A stretch of 64,000 nucleotides of DNA from CAINVV01 sp963663005 (GCA_963663005.2 CAXXHH010000015.1:620001-684000), one strand, 5' to 3'. Counted from the stretch's first letter, positions 14,101 through 21,155 are shown. Notes: a model not told the origin generated them from the letters alone. Translations and numbers: made by a program.

Positions 14101-17100
14101 TCGACATTTCAAACACATCCGACACTTACAGCGAAACTCCAGCCTCAGCCGGAACTTGGGAATATCGTGCAATTGTTCACAATGTCTCTGATATGATCGC
14201 TGCTCCGGCATCTATCGTTGTCAACCCAACTACAATCGGAGGCTCCGTCACTGGCGGTTCTACGATTTGTTCAGGTTCTGCCGACGGAATGCTCACATTA
14301 TCCGGTCAGACTGGCTCGGTTGTCAAATGGCAAAGCGCTGTCTATCCTTTCACTTCCTGGACTGACATATCCAATACTTCAACAACCTATACCCCTGGAG
14401 CGTTGACTCAGACCACCCAATTCCGGGCTGTTGTTCAAAGCGGAGCATGTGCTGTCGAAAATTCAGCGGTAGCAACAATTAACGTAGATCCTGTTTCCGT
14501 TGGAGGTACTGTATCGGGCGGAAATGGCACAGTCTATTTAGGGCAGTCGATCGGAACTATTTCACTAACCGGACAAACAGGCACCGTCGTCAAATGGCAG
14601 GAACGTCTGGGAACCGGTTCCTGGATTGACGAGGCTGTGACAGATGATTCATACTCCGATGTGCCGAATGCTGTCGGAACCTGGGAATTCAGGGCTGTAG
14701 TACAGAGTGGAACCTGTTCAACTGCCTACTCATCATCCGTTTTCATCGAGGTTCTGACATCAGCAGCAGGAGCTGTCACAGGCGGTACTTCGCCAATCTG
14801 TTTTGGCAGCTCTACCGGAACCATGACTCTTGCCGGATATACCGGATCCGTCCAAAAGTGGCAAAAACAATTGGATGGCGGGGTATGGAGCGACATATTA
14901 AATAGCTCAGAAACCTATTCTGAAACTCCGTCATCGGCTGGTACCTGGGAGTATCGTGCAGTAGTTCACAATATCGCCGACATGACCTCAGCGCCTACCA
15001 GAGTTGTTGTAGATCCGGTTACCACCGGTGGCTCAGTCATGGGGGGCACAACTATTTGCTCAGGCAACACAAGTGGTCTTCTTACGCTATCCGGGAATAC
15101 GGGTCTGGTAATTAAGTGGCAGAGTTCAGTTTCTCCATTTACTACCTGGACAGACATTGCCTCAACTTCAACAACATACACCTCGGGTGCATTGACGCAG
15201 ACAACGCAATTCAGAGCCGTGGTGCAAAGCGGTAGTTGTTCTGTATCAAATGCTGCACCTACAATTGTCACGGTGGATCCTGTTTCTGTGGGAGGTTCAC
15301 TGACAGGCGGAACAACCCCGATTTACCTGGGTCAGTCTACCGGCACCTTCACATTAGCCGGCTACACCGGAACTATCATTAAATGGCAGGAACGCCTCGG
15401 CAGTGGATCATGGGTAGACGTGAACAATACCACAACAACGTTCTCAGATATACCGAACGCTGTTGGTGTGTGGGAATACCGCGCAGTAGTCCAAAGCGGA
15501 ACCTGTTCTGTATCGAACTCATCCTCCGTATTCATCCAGGTTTTGGCATCAGCTGCCGGGACAGTTACGGGTGGTTCAACTCCTGTGTGTTCGGGAACAT
15601 CAACCGGAACCATGACTTTATCCGGCTACAGCGGAACCATCGTAAAATGGCAAAAGAGACTCAATAACGGCACATGGAATGACATCAACAACATTGCAAC
15701 TACCTATTCCGAGATTCCCGTATCGGCAGGTACCTGGGAATATAGAGCCGTTGTTCATGCAGTGTCGGACATGTTCTCCGCCCTAACAACGATCGTGGTT
15801 GATGCAACTACCGTCGGCGGCACCGTAACAGGTGGTTCAGCAATTTGCTCGGGCAATTCGAGCGGACAACTTACGCTATCCGGTCAAACCGGAGCGGTGA
15901 TAAAATGGCAAAAATCAACATCACCCTTCGACACCTGGACAGACATAGCAAATACCTCAACGACATATACTTCCGGAATTTTAACCGAAACAACAAAATT
16001 CAGAGCCGTTGTGCAAAACGGAAGCTGTTCGGTGCAAAATTCTTCGGAGACAACGGTAACCGTCGATCCGGTTACTGCTGGAGGCATTGTATCAGGCGGT
16101 TCAACCATTTGTTCAGGTAGTACGAGCGGTCTGCTTACCCTGTCAGGACATACCGGAACAGTGATGAAATGGCAAAGTGCTGTTTCTCCATTCATTGTGT
16201 GGAGTGACGTCACTAATACCGGTACCACTTATACCTCAGGGACTCTAACGCAAACGACACAATTCAGAGCCGTTCTTCAAAGCGGAAGCTGCTCTATTGC
16301 CAATTCCGCACCAACCACTGTAACGGTCGACCCAGTTTCTGTGGGTGGCGCATTGTCTGGCGGTGATAGTCCGATCTATTTAGGACAAACCATCGGCACA
16401 ATTAGCTTATCCGGACAAACCGGGACTATCGTAAAATGGCAGGAGCGACTTGGTAATAACGCATGGCTAGATGAGACCGAAACTTCTTCTTCCTATTCCG
16501 ACATACCGAATGCAGTGGGTACGTGGGAGTATCGTGTTGTAGTTCAAAGCGGTACATGTTCTGTTACCAATTCATCTTCGATTTATATCGACGTTCTTCC
16601 GTCTGACGCTGGCGCCGTCACAGGTGCTACAGCGCCTGTCTGTCTGGGTAGTTCAACCGGAACAATGACTCTTGCCGGATATAGTGGCTCAATTGTGAAA
16701 TGGCAAAAGATGGTTAATGATGGAACATGGACTGATATAAGCAATACCGGTACAACTTATTCCGAAATACCTTCTTCGTCAGGTACGTGGGAATATCGTG
16801 CCGTAATTCACAATCTGACTGATATGACCTCGGCGCCTGCCAGGATTGTCGTTGATCCAACCTCTGTGGGCGGATCCGTTACAGGCGGCACAACCATTTG
16901 TTCTGGTAGTACCAGCGGACTTCTCTCGCTTTCTGGTCAAACGGGTTCGGTTATCAAATGGCAAAGCGCTGTTTATCCATTCAGTAGCTGGACAGATGTG
17001 ACAAATATTGCATCTTCTTATACGTCCGGTGCATTAACGCAAACGACGCAATTCAGGGCAGTTGTGCAAAACGGAAGCTGCTCAACGGCGGTTTCTTCCC

Positions 17101-20100
17101 CAACAACGGTTGTCGTTGATCCTGTTTCTGTGGGTGGAGTCATTTCCGGTGGTAACAGTCCGATCTATTTAGGTCAGTCGATAGGAACAATTTCGCTTTC
17201 CGGACAAACCGGTTCCATCCTAAAATGGCAGGAGCGATTGGGCTCCGGAGCGTGGATTGATGAGGCTGAAACTTCATTCTCCTATTCCGATATCCCTAAT
17301 GCAGCTGGCACTTGGGAGTATCGTGTTGCAGTTCAAAGTGGTACCTGCCCGGCTAGCAATTCATCCTCCATTTTCATAAATGTCCTCACCTCTTCAGCGG
17401 GTGCCGTCACAGGCAATAACGGACAAATATGTTTTGGTGGTTCAACAGGAACACTTACACTGGCGGGTTATACCGGAACCATTCGAAAATGGCAAAAGAT
17501 GGTGGATGAAGGTACCTGGAGTGATATCTCCAATACCACTGCAACCTATTCTGAGATACCTGCTTCGGCCGGCACTTGGGAGTACAGGGCAGTAATTCAA
17601 GGGGCTACCGATCTAACCTCCGCCCCCGTTAAAATAGTGGTAAATCCGACCTCTTTAGGGGGAACCGTCGCGGGAGGAACAACCATCTGTTCAGGAAATA
17701 CAAGCGGCTTACTCACACTGTCCGGACACACAGGAGCCGTGCAGAAATGGCAAAGCGCTGTTTCACCGTTCACAACCTGGACGGATATTGCCAATAACAC
17801 CACTTCATTCACTTCAGGCGACCTGACTCAGACTACTCATTTCAGGGCAGTGATCCAAAGCGGAAACTGTGATGTCGTAAATTCCGGAGAAGCAGTTGTG
17901 ACAGTCAATCCTCTCTCAGTTGGCGGAACAATATCTGCAGGAGTTACCCAAATTAATCTTGGCCAAAATACCGGATCCATGATTTTATCCGGGTATACCG
18001 GAACTATCGTTAAATGGCAGGAACGCCAGGGAACCGGATCTTGGGTAGATGTATTGAACGTCACAAACACCTTTACAGACACGCCTAATATTATCGGCAT
18101 GTGGGAATTCAGAGCCGTCGTTCAAAGCGGAAGCTGCTCAGTATCAAACTCAGCTTCTTGCTTCATTGAGGTGCTCTCTTCAAATGCCGGAGCTGTAACC
18201 GGTGGAGCCACGCCAATCTGTCTCGGGTCTTCAACGGGTACTATGTCTCTATCTGGTTACACTGGATCCATCGTTAAATGGCAAAAGCATTTGGATGGAG
18301 GCAGCTGGTCAGATATAAACAACACCACTTCGACCTTCTCAGACACACCTTTAACATCCGGTACCTGGGAGTATCGCGCGGTAATCAGTAACGGAGGTAC
18401 CTTGATTTCGGCTCCAACCACCATAGTTGTCAGTCCGGCAACAGTTGGCGGCTCCGTCACCGGCGGAACAAGCATCTGCTTCGGCAGTACTAGCGGTCTG
18501 CTCACGTTGTCCGGATATTCCGGATCAATAGTGAGATGGCAAAGTTCTGTAGCTCCTTATGCAACCTGGACCAACATTGCCAACACCTCCGCAACTTACA
18601 CCTCCGGATCATTGATTCAGACGACCAAATTCAGGGCTGTAATCCAAAGCGGAAACTGTTCACAGGTAAATTCTGCCGAGATTACTGTTAACGTCTTGCC
18701 TCTTCCGGTTCCTGTTATCAACGGATCTGCCAACTCCATGGTTGGCGCTTCGGGCAAAGTGTATACAACAGAATTAGGGATGTCAGGATATAGCTGGACA
18801 ATATCATCCGGTGGAACCATAACCTCAGGCGGTGGTTCAGGCGATAATACGATAACAGTTACCTGGAACTCGGTTGGAACACAAACTGTGAAGGTGAACT
18901 ATCTGAATACAAACGGATGCTCCGCTTCCACCGCTTCGATTAAAAATGTCAATGTCAGACCTGCAACTAAAACGGCTCTGACTATCAGTGGATTATCCGC
19001 GAATAATAAAGTCTATAATGGGAATACGGATGCTACATTAACCGGCTCCCCTACGCTTTCCGGAATTTTATCTCCTGATAATGTGACACTTGAAGGTTCT
19101 CCGACTGCGACCTTTGTTTCTCCTAATGCTGGCAACAATATCACAGTTTCGGTTACCGGTTATACCCTTGGAGGGACTGAAGCAGAATTTTATACATTGA
19201 CCCTGCCAGAACTTTCAGCCAACATAACCAAGGCTGCCCTGGTTATTACCCCAAACAACGCGAACAAAAGCTATAGAAGTCTCAAGACCTATTTGGGAAC
19301 CGAATTCTCCGTAGCCGGAAAGCTGTTTGGAACAGATGTTCTTAAAACTGTAACACTCTCTAGTGCAGGCGACGCTATCTCATCTTTTGCAGGCAGTTAC
19401 GAGATTTCAGCCGCAGCCGCCGTCGGATCCGGTTTGACGAACTATGCTATCAGCTATGCGAAAGGCACTTTAACCGTCAACAAAGCACCTGTTATCGTTA
19501 CTGCCAAGGCCGATAAAAAGGTTTACGACAGGACATCGAACTCTGCTGTAGTCCCTGACGTTACAGGAATTCTGTCACCTGATGTCCCGGAAAAGATGCC
19601 AGTCCAAAGTTTTGACAACCAAAAAGTAGGCAAGGCGAAAACGCTCACAGCCTCAGGATTGGTTATCAACGATGGCAATGGCGGCAACAATTATGCTGTC
19701 ACATATGTGGCAAATACCAATGGAGAGATCACTCCTGTAATGGTCACTCCTTCAATTAAAGCCAACAGTAAATGCTATGATGGAACTACAGTTGCCATTC
19801 TTAATACACAGTCATTAAGCGGAGTACTGGCTCCTGAAGTAGTTTCGCTTCAGGTTGCATCATCCAACTTCGACAATGCAAATCCGGGAATTGGTAAAAC
19901 TGTCACGGCTTCGGGATTAACCCTAAGTGGGGCGGATGCAGGGAACTATTTCCTTACTGCAACCTCTGCAGCTACAACCGCTGATATCAATCCGCTGCCA
20001 GGAAACGCAGGAAATATCTCTGGCCAAACCGCGCTTTGCGGAGGATCTCAGGGTATATCCTACTCCATCACTTCAATTGCCAATGCAACCGGCTATGTAT

Positions 20101-21011
20101 GGAGTGTCCCAGCAGGTGCTACTATCGTCTCCGGATCGGGTACTTCTTCCGTTAAGGTTAATTTCGGCCCATTTGCCTCCTCCGGAAATATTTCCGTCTA
20201 TGGCACAAATGATTGTGGTAAAGGGTTGTCTGCTAATCTGGCAATAAGTGTAACGCCGCTACCTGCCGCCGCAAGTGCCATTGTTGGAGGCAATTCGGTA
20301 TGTCAGGGCTCATCCGGTTTGGTTTTCTCGGTAGCTCCGATCGCAAATGCAACCACTTATTATTGGACCCTTCCCGCTGGTGCAACAATTATCTCTGGTG
20401 ATAACACCAACAGGATAACGGTCGATTTGGCCATGACCACCCTTTCGGGAATCATTACTGTAACTGGTTCTAATGATTGTGGAAAAGGAACAGTATCTCC
20501 AAATTTCAATCTGACCATAAACCCGATCCCACCAAAACCGGTGATCAGTGCCGTTGGAGTATCTCTCATGAGTAATGCTCCTGCTGGCAATCAGTGGTTC
20601 TTCTCACCGACAAAGGAGGGTTCCGGTTCATCGATTAGTGGTGCCACAAATCAGAGCTATACACCTTCACAAAATGGCTATTACTGGAGTGTGGTCACGC
20701 TGAATAGTTGCATCTCTGCAGCATCCAATGAGCTTTACCGGATTATGGAAGGAGTGGCGACCATTTACAACGCATATCCTGTGCCAAACAACGGACAATT
20801 CACGATTTCGATCATTACTTCAAACGAGGTGACGTATGCTATTGATATAATAGATTCTAATGGCGCAAAAATATTCGAAATGACAGGTATTTCGATAAAC
20901 GGGGAATACCTATTGCCCGTGAATCTCCAGCCCGTCTCATCCGGCACTTACACCATTGTTTTCAGGAGTAATTCTGGAACCGTGACAAGGAAGATTTTAA
21001 TCTTAAAATAA
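3..21011 (+). CDS. Giant T9SS-exported modular adhesin-like protein (5' partial)
   Basis: The reading frame is open from the first bases of the window, so the true start lies upstream; about 7,002 residues are visible. In order: a beta-solenoid region rich in T, S, G and N (about nt 3-8155), a bacterial Ig-like domain (8158-8445), an MBG domain (8445-8690), 38 Ig-like modules of about 88 residues (8700-18705), a PKD-like domain (to ~18965), YDG, MBG, YDG and YDG domains (~18975-19995), two PKD-like domains (to ~20530), a short Ig-like piece, and a type A T9SS sorting domain (~20758-21011; core 'YPVPNNGQF', end 'KILILK'). Proteins of this build are secreted across the outer membrane by the type IX system and usually anchored as adhesins or gliding-type filaments. 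No enzymatic motif is visible. The modular order and sorting domain are seen; surface adhesion is inferred. No T9SS machinery gene lies in this window. Confidence 0.93.
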   Translation, partial: TGTINVGGTTTITTLTASAAGNTVNYYGAAQTAKVTTYSNLTLSGSGAKTFATTPTVNGVLSMEGTATITVTTGAVTYGSSATLQYNTATSRTEGAEWISPFAATGGVVIANTGTITMAGANVLNASVPLTINSGATLNTGNFQLTFGGNFVKGGTFTAGSSPIVIANTMVAQSIDGFTTTGLVSMTKTAGTATFQGNVSGAGLTINGTGGTLNLGTGLTHSFSGTWTRTNGTLDGGSSTLILGSGYSGTGGTFTASTGNVIYNASAAQSIAPVTYNNLTLSGTSAKTFPAGTTTVNGILSMEGTATTTVTGTLTFGASSTLHYKGSAAQTTGNEFITPFPGSGGVKINNANGVTLGSARSLGANPLTIGDVVSNSVFNDGGNQLTATGTLNLTSGLMKLGSATATTFPAFGTRNISAGTTVEYAATATQTIKGISYSNLTISGSGNNSKVSDADITVDGILNLNSSNASSTKGCLDMSSFTLNMGISSTTTGTGDVTGIVKRTNASFANNIAYSFGNQYTTVTFSGISGGTKPGWLSCKISLGAAPSWKTGAIQRVYTFAEDVASTDKVDARLHYLDSEINSNLDANLVFYDAHNGPTFATVHEHGKTNNDATLNFVDLSGITSSYLAPSSSLDNKQWSLANYSSAKNSWNGLSTDWTQNTNWTAGHAPLTTEDVLIPAGKLNYPALTLNVEVKTLEIEAEASVTAGAFNVTINGSTGAWINNGTFNSSGASTLIFSNGNISNVVSISGSGTNNFTNVTVNANTFLQPAANSYIKIAGTLTAGSGSIIDLKTTSNTVEYNGSGQTIINPVGPGADIGYSYLVINNSGTTTLPAALNVMHDFTQNGGTTVAAASSTIDILENVILNSGTFNASSAAINISGNWSNNGATLTPGTSTVTFNNTASAQSINGTATSQTFYNLVVAKTAQTLSVSGSTNALTINNFTETSGNFTAPATLTINGNATLTAGTLTAGSSTTTITGNTTLTSGTFIPGSTTNFSGNITNNGATFTDATGTVNLNGSVARTIGGTTSNTFNNLTINNTAGISAGIDQTVNGILNLQSANPSSIKGSLDMGANTLSMGIAATTTGAGDVTGIVKRNHVFSGNTAYSFGNPNTTITFVNVTGAIKPAWVSCKIAIGTAPGWRSQAINRIYSFAQDGTGTDRTVTKLHYLDSELHGTETDETKLVFWDAYTSPDYTSKFPRSKSNNDATNNWVELSGMAINFIATSATLDVKQWGLSYTNVTKITWTGNGSPTYAGDWSLPGNWNGGVPLSTDDVLIPASLPSNTNGYPTRNLNSGTTPAVAKTIEIEAGASVSVDSYDITVFGSTGAWVNNGTFNAGTGRVTFNHNTPSENVTIAGSTNFNNVTVSDGTTLVPGSDNIMRIAGSLSLSATGILSASTNNNTIEYNGASQTVILPNGTSTGYYNLILSGSGTKTMPSQKLDIHKDFTLSGTSQVNANQDIAATGNITIGSGTSLNASTYGISLGGNWSNSGSFSAGSGTVTFNGSSAQTISGSSTFNNLTVNNTSGVTAGANQVVNGILNLQSANASSVKGSLDLGASTLLMGGSATNTGIGDVTGIVRRTAILNSVVYTLGNPNTSISFTASGTLPSEMSLRTTIGNAPAWKTGAIQRTYEFIQTGASGVKATITGHYLDSELNGNVESTLSFFKYEGSVVSEIGRSDYDITNNAITLSGLDVSAFPASFGTSVQTIGSTNVVSSTWTGTTSTNWSTPSNWYNANVPGPGSNVIIPDAGTTNWDPTIPNGTSIASINLQNAAILNAASGAQLTLTGTGLTWNNDGGIFNANGSNVTFTNASGASVSGSTNFYNLTINTGVVVALESGSITGISGGITNNGVLSTTAQGPTTVNYNGGDQTIAVPNSATNRYSTLILSGSGTKTMPLSALTIGVDFTMEGTASATARNSLTITGNLSLAAGTTFTSGNFSHSIAGNFIDNGSLVATGSTITLNGTSNQTISGTENPVFTNLSITNSTATVTTEVNLRCLGDFANSGILDMSTNTLAVTGSLTNTGTLKTQNSSTIPIPSGKTWAGLVEYNGSTAQTAVTGTYNNLTINNIAGATASGDITVNGTLSMPKANPTATNGSLEMATNWGSYPSAGNAVLGTFSSYTLFMGASSITSGIGDVTGIVARNYQLAAGNSYSFGNQYTTISFTSGASPTIPSGATVIIKIGAAPAGKPEAVQRNYQILPSGGSNCFVNANFHYLDSELQANTESNLVTWDYDLDGGFSTPDEHGRAAYDFTNNYIGFSNVPISYFLYVDPTHKWRTIFEMGDHASTQYLTWRGTYNTDWTDGSNWFPTGNVPDATSFVTIPDAAKTNFSPTLPATAIVNTLLIENGGILTMGNSTLTIANSLSGGWEDQNASGNDPGTSTVIFANSGASVSGTARFYNLTINSGANLTNSINATVKIAGTFTKTGAWYTDVTSGMCTVEYNGDNQTVVLSDGSPTYHNLILSGSGTKTLPSAAMTLDGDFTIGTGVTTTLSNDLAIRGNFNNSATSFTNDAGTVSFNGSSAQSIGGSTATTFNNLTLNNASGVTLSNVDASVNGVLTFSNGILNTGTNLLTVGVSGSITGAGSTKYVNGKLARVFGSASSKSFPIAKGGNYRPITLNYSALTGTSTVIAEQFEGTLPGTLPSNTTVFADRYWTVTESGGSNYSYNLTVDPTGFSPTHSVVLLKNDGTTTANATTSPNYTNTTGFTTFGSFGLGESEITTLTTVDAKTITYGNSTVNLTATVAPVPSGGTIQFYIDGAAVGSPVNVNISTGAASYTYNPATLTAGSHTISGQFSGYGDFLVSSKTNATLTVGTKNLTITASNQVKCFGSEFTFAGNEFTSLGLINSDAISSVTLASSGASAGAVAGTYSIVPSAATGTGLTNYTIGYTSGTLTVDASSVGGLLAGGTTICSGNTSGTLTLSNYVGTILKWQSSVSPFSSWTDISNTSTTYTSGALTQTTQFRAIVQNGSCSVSNSTSTTVTVDPVSIGGSVSGGVTQIYMGQSTGDLILSGYTGAVTKWQHRLGTGSWVNVTNTTNTFNDSPNAVGTWEYRAVVQSGTCPETTSASYFVEVIASNAGAVTGGSTPICLGGATGTMTLAGYTGTISRWQKHLDSGSWVDIANTSTTYSETPASAGTWEYRAVVLNAQEMNSAPTTIVVDPPTVAGAVTGGTNVCTGSTSGVLTLSGQTGSVVRWESSVSPFSSWTPITNSSTTYTSGSLTETTKFRAVVQSGACSAANATATTVTIDPVSVGGSLSGGTSPIYLGQSTGDITLSGQTGTVVKWQERIGNGTWEDVVNTTTTYNDTEVTTGTWEYRAVVQSGSCPATNSSTKTIDLQPNNSGAVTGGNTPICLGTSTGTLTLSGYTGTISKWQKLLVGGSWSDISNTTTTFSEIPSSAGTWQYRAVVHNASDMNSTAVTIVVDPTTVEGSVSGGTTICSGNTSGLLTLSGHTGSVVKWQKSVAPFSSWSDISNTSTTYTSGALTETTYFRAVVQSGSCLAVASSSTTVTVDPVSVGGSLSGGTTPIFLGQSTGTITLSGNTGNVIQWQERLDGGSWNSITNTTATYSETPASAGTWEYRAVVQSGVCSIAYSSVATIVVQPNNAGSVTGGTTPLCVGSSTGTMTLSGYTGTIVKWQKLLLGGSWADINITATTYFETPSSAGTWQYRAVVHNATDMNSAAVTIVVDPTTVHGAVSGGTTICSGSTSGILTLSGQTGTVVKWQRMVSPFTTWTDIANTATTYSPGALTETSLFRAVVKSGSCSTANADSTAVMVDPLTVGGTLTDGTTGTVYLGLSVGPITLAGEIGSILKWQKRLGSGGSWVDVTNTTNTFSDSPNSVGTWYYRAVVQSGTCDIAYSDIKSVVVESSDAGAVTGGNTPICLGSPTGTMTLAGYTGTIVKWQKRVDGGSWANIVNTAITYSETPGSAGTWEYRAVVHNATDMNSAPTSIVVDPISVGGTVSGGTTVCYGSTSGVLTLAGETGAVVRWESSVSPFSSWSSITNTSTTYTSGTLTETTKFRAVVQSGSCAEAPSSQTTVTVNPTSVGGSLAAGVSEIFLTQSTGAISLSGNTGSVVKWQERLGSGGSWVDVNNTTTSYTDTEPIVGTWYYRAVVQSGVCSVANSSEISVVVKPNNAGTVSGGSSPVCYGTSTGTLTLSGYTGTIVKWQKLLVGGSWSDIDNTVATLSEVPTSAGTWEYRAVVRNASDMNSGTVTIVVDATTAGGTVAGGSTICSGSTSGLLTLSGHNGSVVKWQSSVSPFDTWADITNTSTTYTSGALTQTTQFRAVVLNGSCVNENSAPTTVTVDPISVGGTLTTGFNTIYAGQSTGAITLSGKTGVILKWQQRVDGGTWVDVNNTTSSYTDNAPTVGTWDYRAVVQSGTCSVAYSSVATITVTASNAGAVTGGSSPICLSGSTGTLTLSGYTGTIVKWQKLLDGGSWTDINNTSATYSEIPSSAGTWQYRAMVHNASDMYSVQAIIDVDPTTVGGSVTGGSTICSGNSSGQLTLSGHLGSILKWQSAVAPFTSWTDIANYITTYSPGVLTQTTKFRAVIQSGSCLVENSAATTVSVDPVSVGGNISGAVSQIFLGQSTGTLNLSGHVGTVTKWQQRLGTGTWADVANTTISFSATPDAVGFWEYRAVVQSGLCSVTNSSSYYLEVLPASEGTVSGGTSPLCLGGATGTLTLSGYTGTVVKWQKHLNGGSWIDISNTSDTYSETPASAGTWEYRAIVHNVSDMIAAPASIVVNPTTIGGSVTGGSTICSGSADGMLTLSGQTGSVVKWQSAVYPFTSWTDISNTSTTYTPGALTQTTQFRAVVQSGACAVENSAVATINVDPVSVGGTVSGGNGTVYLGQSIGTISLTGQTGTVVKWQERLGTGSWIDEAVTDDSYSDVPNAVGTWEFRAVVQSGTCSTAYSSSVFIEVLTSAAGAVTGGTSPICFGSSTGTMTLAGYTGSVQKWQKQLDGGVWSDILNSSETYSETPSSAGTWEYRAVVHNIADMTSAPTRVVVDPVTTGGSVMGGTTICSGNTSGLLTLSGNTGLVIKWQSSVSPFTTWTDIASTSTTYTSGALTQTTQFRAVVQSGSCSVSNAAPTIVTVDPVSVGGSLTGGTTPIYLGQSTGTFTLAGYTGTIIKWQERLGSGSWVDVNNTTTTFSDIPNAVGVWEYRAVVQSGTCSVSNSSSVFIQVLASAAGTVTGGSTPVCSGTSTGTMTLSGYSGTIVKWQKRLNNGTWNDINNIATTYSEIPVSAGTWEYRAVVHAVSDMFSALTTIVVDATTVGGTVTGGSAICSGNSSGQLTLSGQTGAVIKWQKSTSPFDTWTDIANTSTTYTSGILTETTKFRAVVQNGSCSVQNSSETTVTVDPVTAGGIVSGGSTICSGSTSGLLTLSGHTGTVMKWQSAVSPFIVWSDVTNTGTTYTSGTLTQTTQFRAVLQSGSCSIANSAPTTVTVDPVSVGGALSGGDSPIYLGQTIGTISLSGQTGTIVKWQERLGNNAWLDETETSSSYSDIPNAVGTWEYRVVVQSGTCSVTNSSSIYIDVLPSDAGAVTGATAPVCLGSSTGTMTLAGYSGSIVKWQKMVNDGTWTDISNTGTTYSEIPSSSGTWEYRAVIHNLTDMTSAPARIVVDPTSVGGSVTGGTTICSGSTSGLLSLSGQTGSVIKWQSAVYPFSSWTDVTNIASSYTSGALTQTTQFRAVVQNGSCSTAVSSPTTVVVDPVSVGGVISGGNSPIYLGQSIGTISLSGQTGSILKWQERLGSGAWIDEAETSFSYSDIPNAAGTWEYRVAVQSGTCPASNSSSIFINVLTSSAGAVTGNNGQICFGGSTGTLTLAGYTGTIRKWQKMVDEGTWSDISNTTATYSEIPASAGTWEYRAVIQGATDLTSAPVKIVVNPTSLGGTVAGGTTICSGNTSGLLTLSGHTGAVQKWQSAVSPFTTWTDIANNTTSFTSGDLTQTTHFRAVIQSGNCDVVNSGEAVVTVNPLSVGGTISAGVTQINLGQNTGSMILSGYTGTIVKWQERQGTGSWVDVLNVTNTFTDTPNIIGMWEFRAVVQSGSCSVSNSASCFIEVLSSNAGAVTGGATPICLGSSTGTMSLSGYTGSIVKWQKHLDGGSWSDINNTTSTFSDTPLTSGTWEYRAVISNGGTLISAPTTIVVSPATVGGSVTGGTSICFGSTSGLLTLSGYSGSIVRWQSSVAPYATWTNIANTSATYTSGSLIQTTKFRAVIQSGNCSQVNSAEITVNVLPLPVPVINGSANSMVGASGKVYTTELGMSGYSWTISSGGTITSGGGSGDNTITVTWNSVGTQTVKVNYLNTNGCSASTASIKNVNVRPATKTALTISGLSANNKVYNGNTDATLTGSPTLSGILSPDNVTLEGSPTATFVSPNAGNNITVSVTGYTLGGTEAEFYTLTLPELSANITKAALVITPNNANKSYRSLKTYLGTEFSVAGKLFGTDVLKTVTLSSAGDAISSFAGSYEISAAAAVGSGLTNYAISYAKGTLTVNKAPVIVTAKADKKVYDRTSNSAVVPDVTGILSPDVPEKMPVQSFDNQKVGKAKTLTASGLVINDGNGGNNYAVTYVANTNGEITPVMVTPSIKANSKCYDGTTVAILNTQSLSGVLAPEVVSLQVASSNFDNANPGIGKTVTASGLTLSGADAGNYFLTATSAATTADINPLPGNAGNISGQTALCGGSQGISYSITSIANATGYVWSVPAGATIVSGSGTSSVKVNFGPFASSGNISVYGTNDCGKGLSANLAISVTPLPAAASAIVGGNSVCQGSSGLVFSVAPIANATTYYWTLPAGATIISGDNTNRITVDLAMTTLSGIITVTGSNDCGKGTVSPNFNLTINPIPPKPVISAVGVSLMSNAPAGNQWFFSPTKEGSGSSISGATNQSYTPSQNGYYWSVVTLNSCISAASNELYRIMEGVATIYNAYPVPNNGQFTISIITSNEVTYAIDIIDSNGAKIFEMTGISINGEYLLPVNLQPVSSGTYTIVFRSNSGTVTRKILILK
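8700..18705 (+). repeat. 38-module Ig-like array in A-B-C order
   Basis: Thirty-eight consecutive modules of about 263 nt can be read by eye, each with a conserved 'LSG.TG...KWQ' core and an 'FRAVVQ' or 'YRAVVQ/H' strand. They fall into three types. A has 'TICSG' and 'SGSC' (14 copies). B has 'PIYLGQ' and 'SGTC' (12). C has 'PICLG' and 'HNA.DM' (12). The order is (ABC)x9, A, A, B, C, A, B, C, A, B, C, A: strictly ABC except one place where two A modules are adjacent (nt ~15807-16334). Cysteine placement is type-specific: two in A, the C-terminal one only in B, the N-terminal one only in C. Confidence 0.9.
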
Positions 21012-21046
21012 AGTACATTTGGAAAAAATTTGAAGGCTGGCTTAAA

Positions 21047-21155
21047 TATTTAACCGCAGAGTTCATAGAGAAAAACGCAACGATCACAAGGTTTACCATT
21101 CTGGTATCCGCCTCTGAGTTCTCTGCGCCTGCTCTGCGTTCTTTGCGGTTAAATA
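21047..21155. repeat. REP-like inverted repeat after the giant gene
   Basis: A 15-nt arm at 21047-21061 (tatttaaccgcagag) is matched, with one mismatch, by the reverse complement at 21141-21155 (ctttgcggttaaata). Between the arms are further 'ctctgcg' words at 21120-21126 and 21132-21138. Words of the type 'aaccgcagag/ctctgcggtt' recur between genes in many environmental bacteria. It could act as a termination or mRNA-end structure for the giant gene, but there is no U-tract typical of an intrinsic terminator. Confidence 0.55.

Noticed and set aside
8700..18705. ~263-bp periodic array as a possible CRISPR or satellite
   Set aside because: The repeats are long, diverged, in one open frame and encode conserved Ig-like modules; no short identical repeats with unique spacers.
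500..20950. Many open frames of 60-157 codons on the other strand or in other frames inside the giant gene
   Set aside because: They repeat with the module periodicity, have biased composition (Val/Pro-rich or His/Arg-rich), and lack family motifs; they are shadows of the giant gene.
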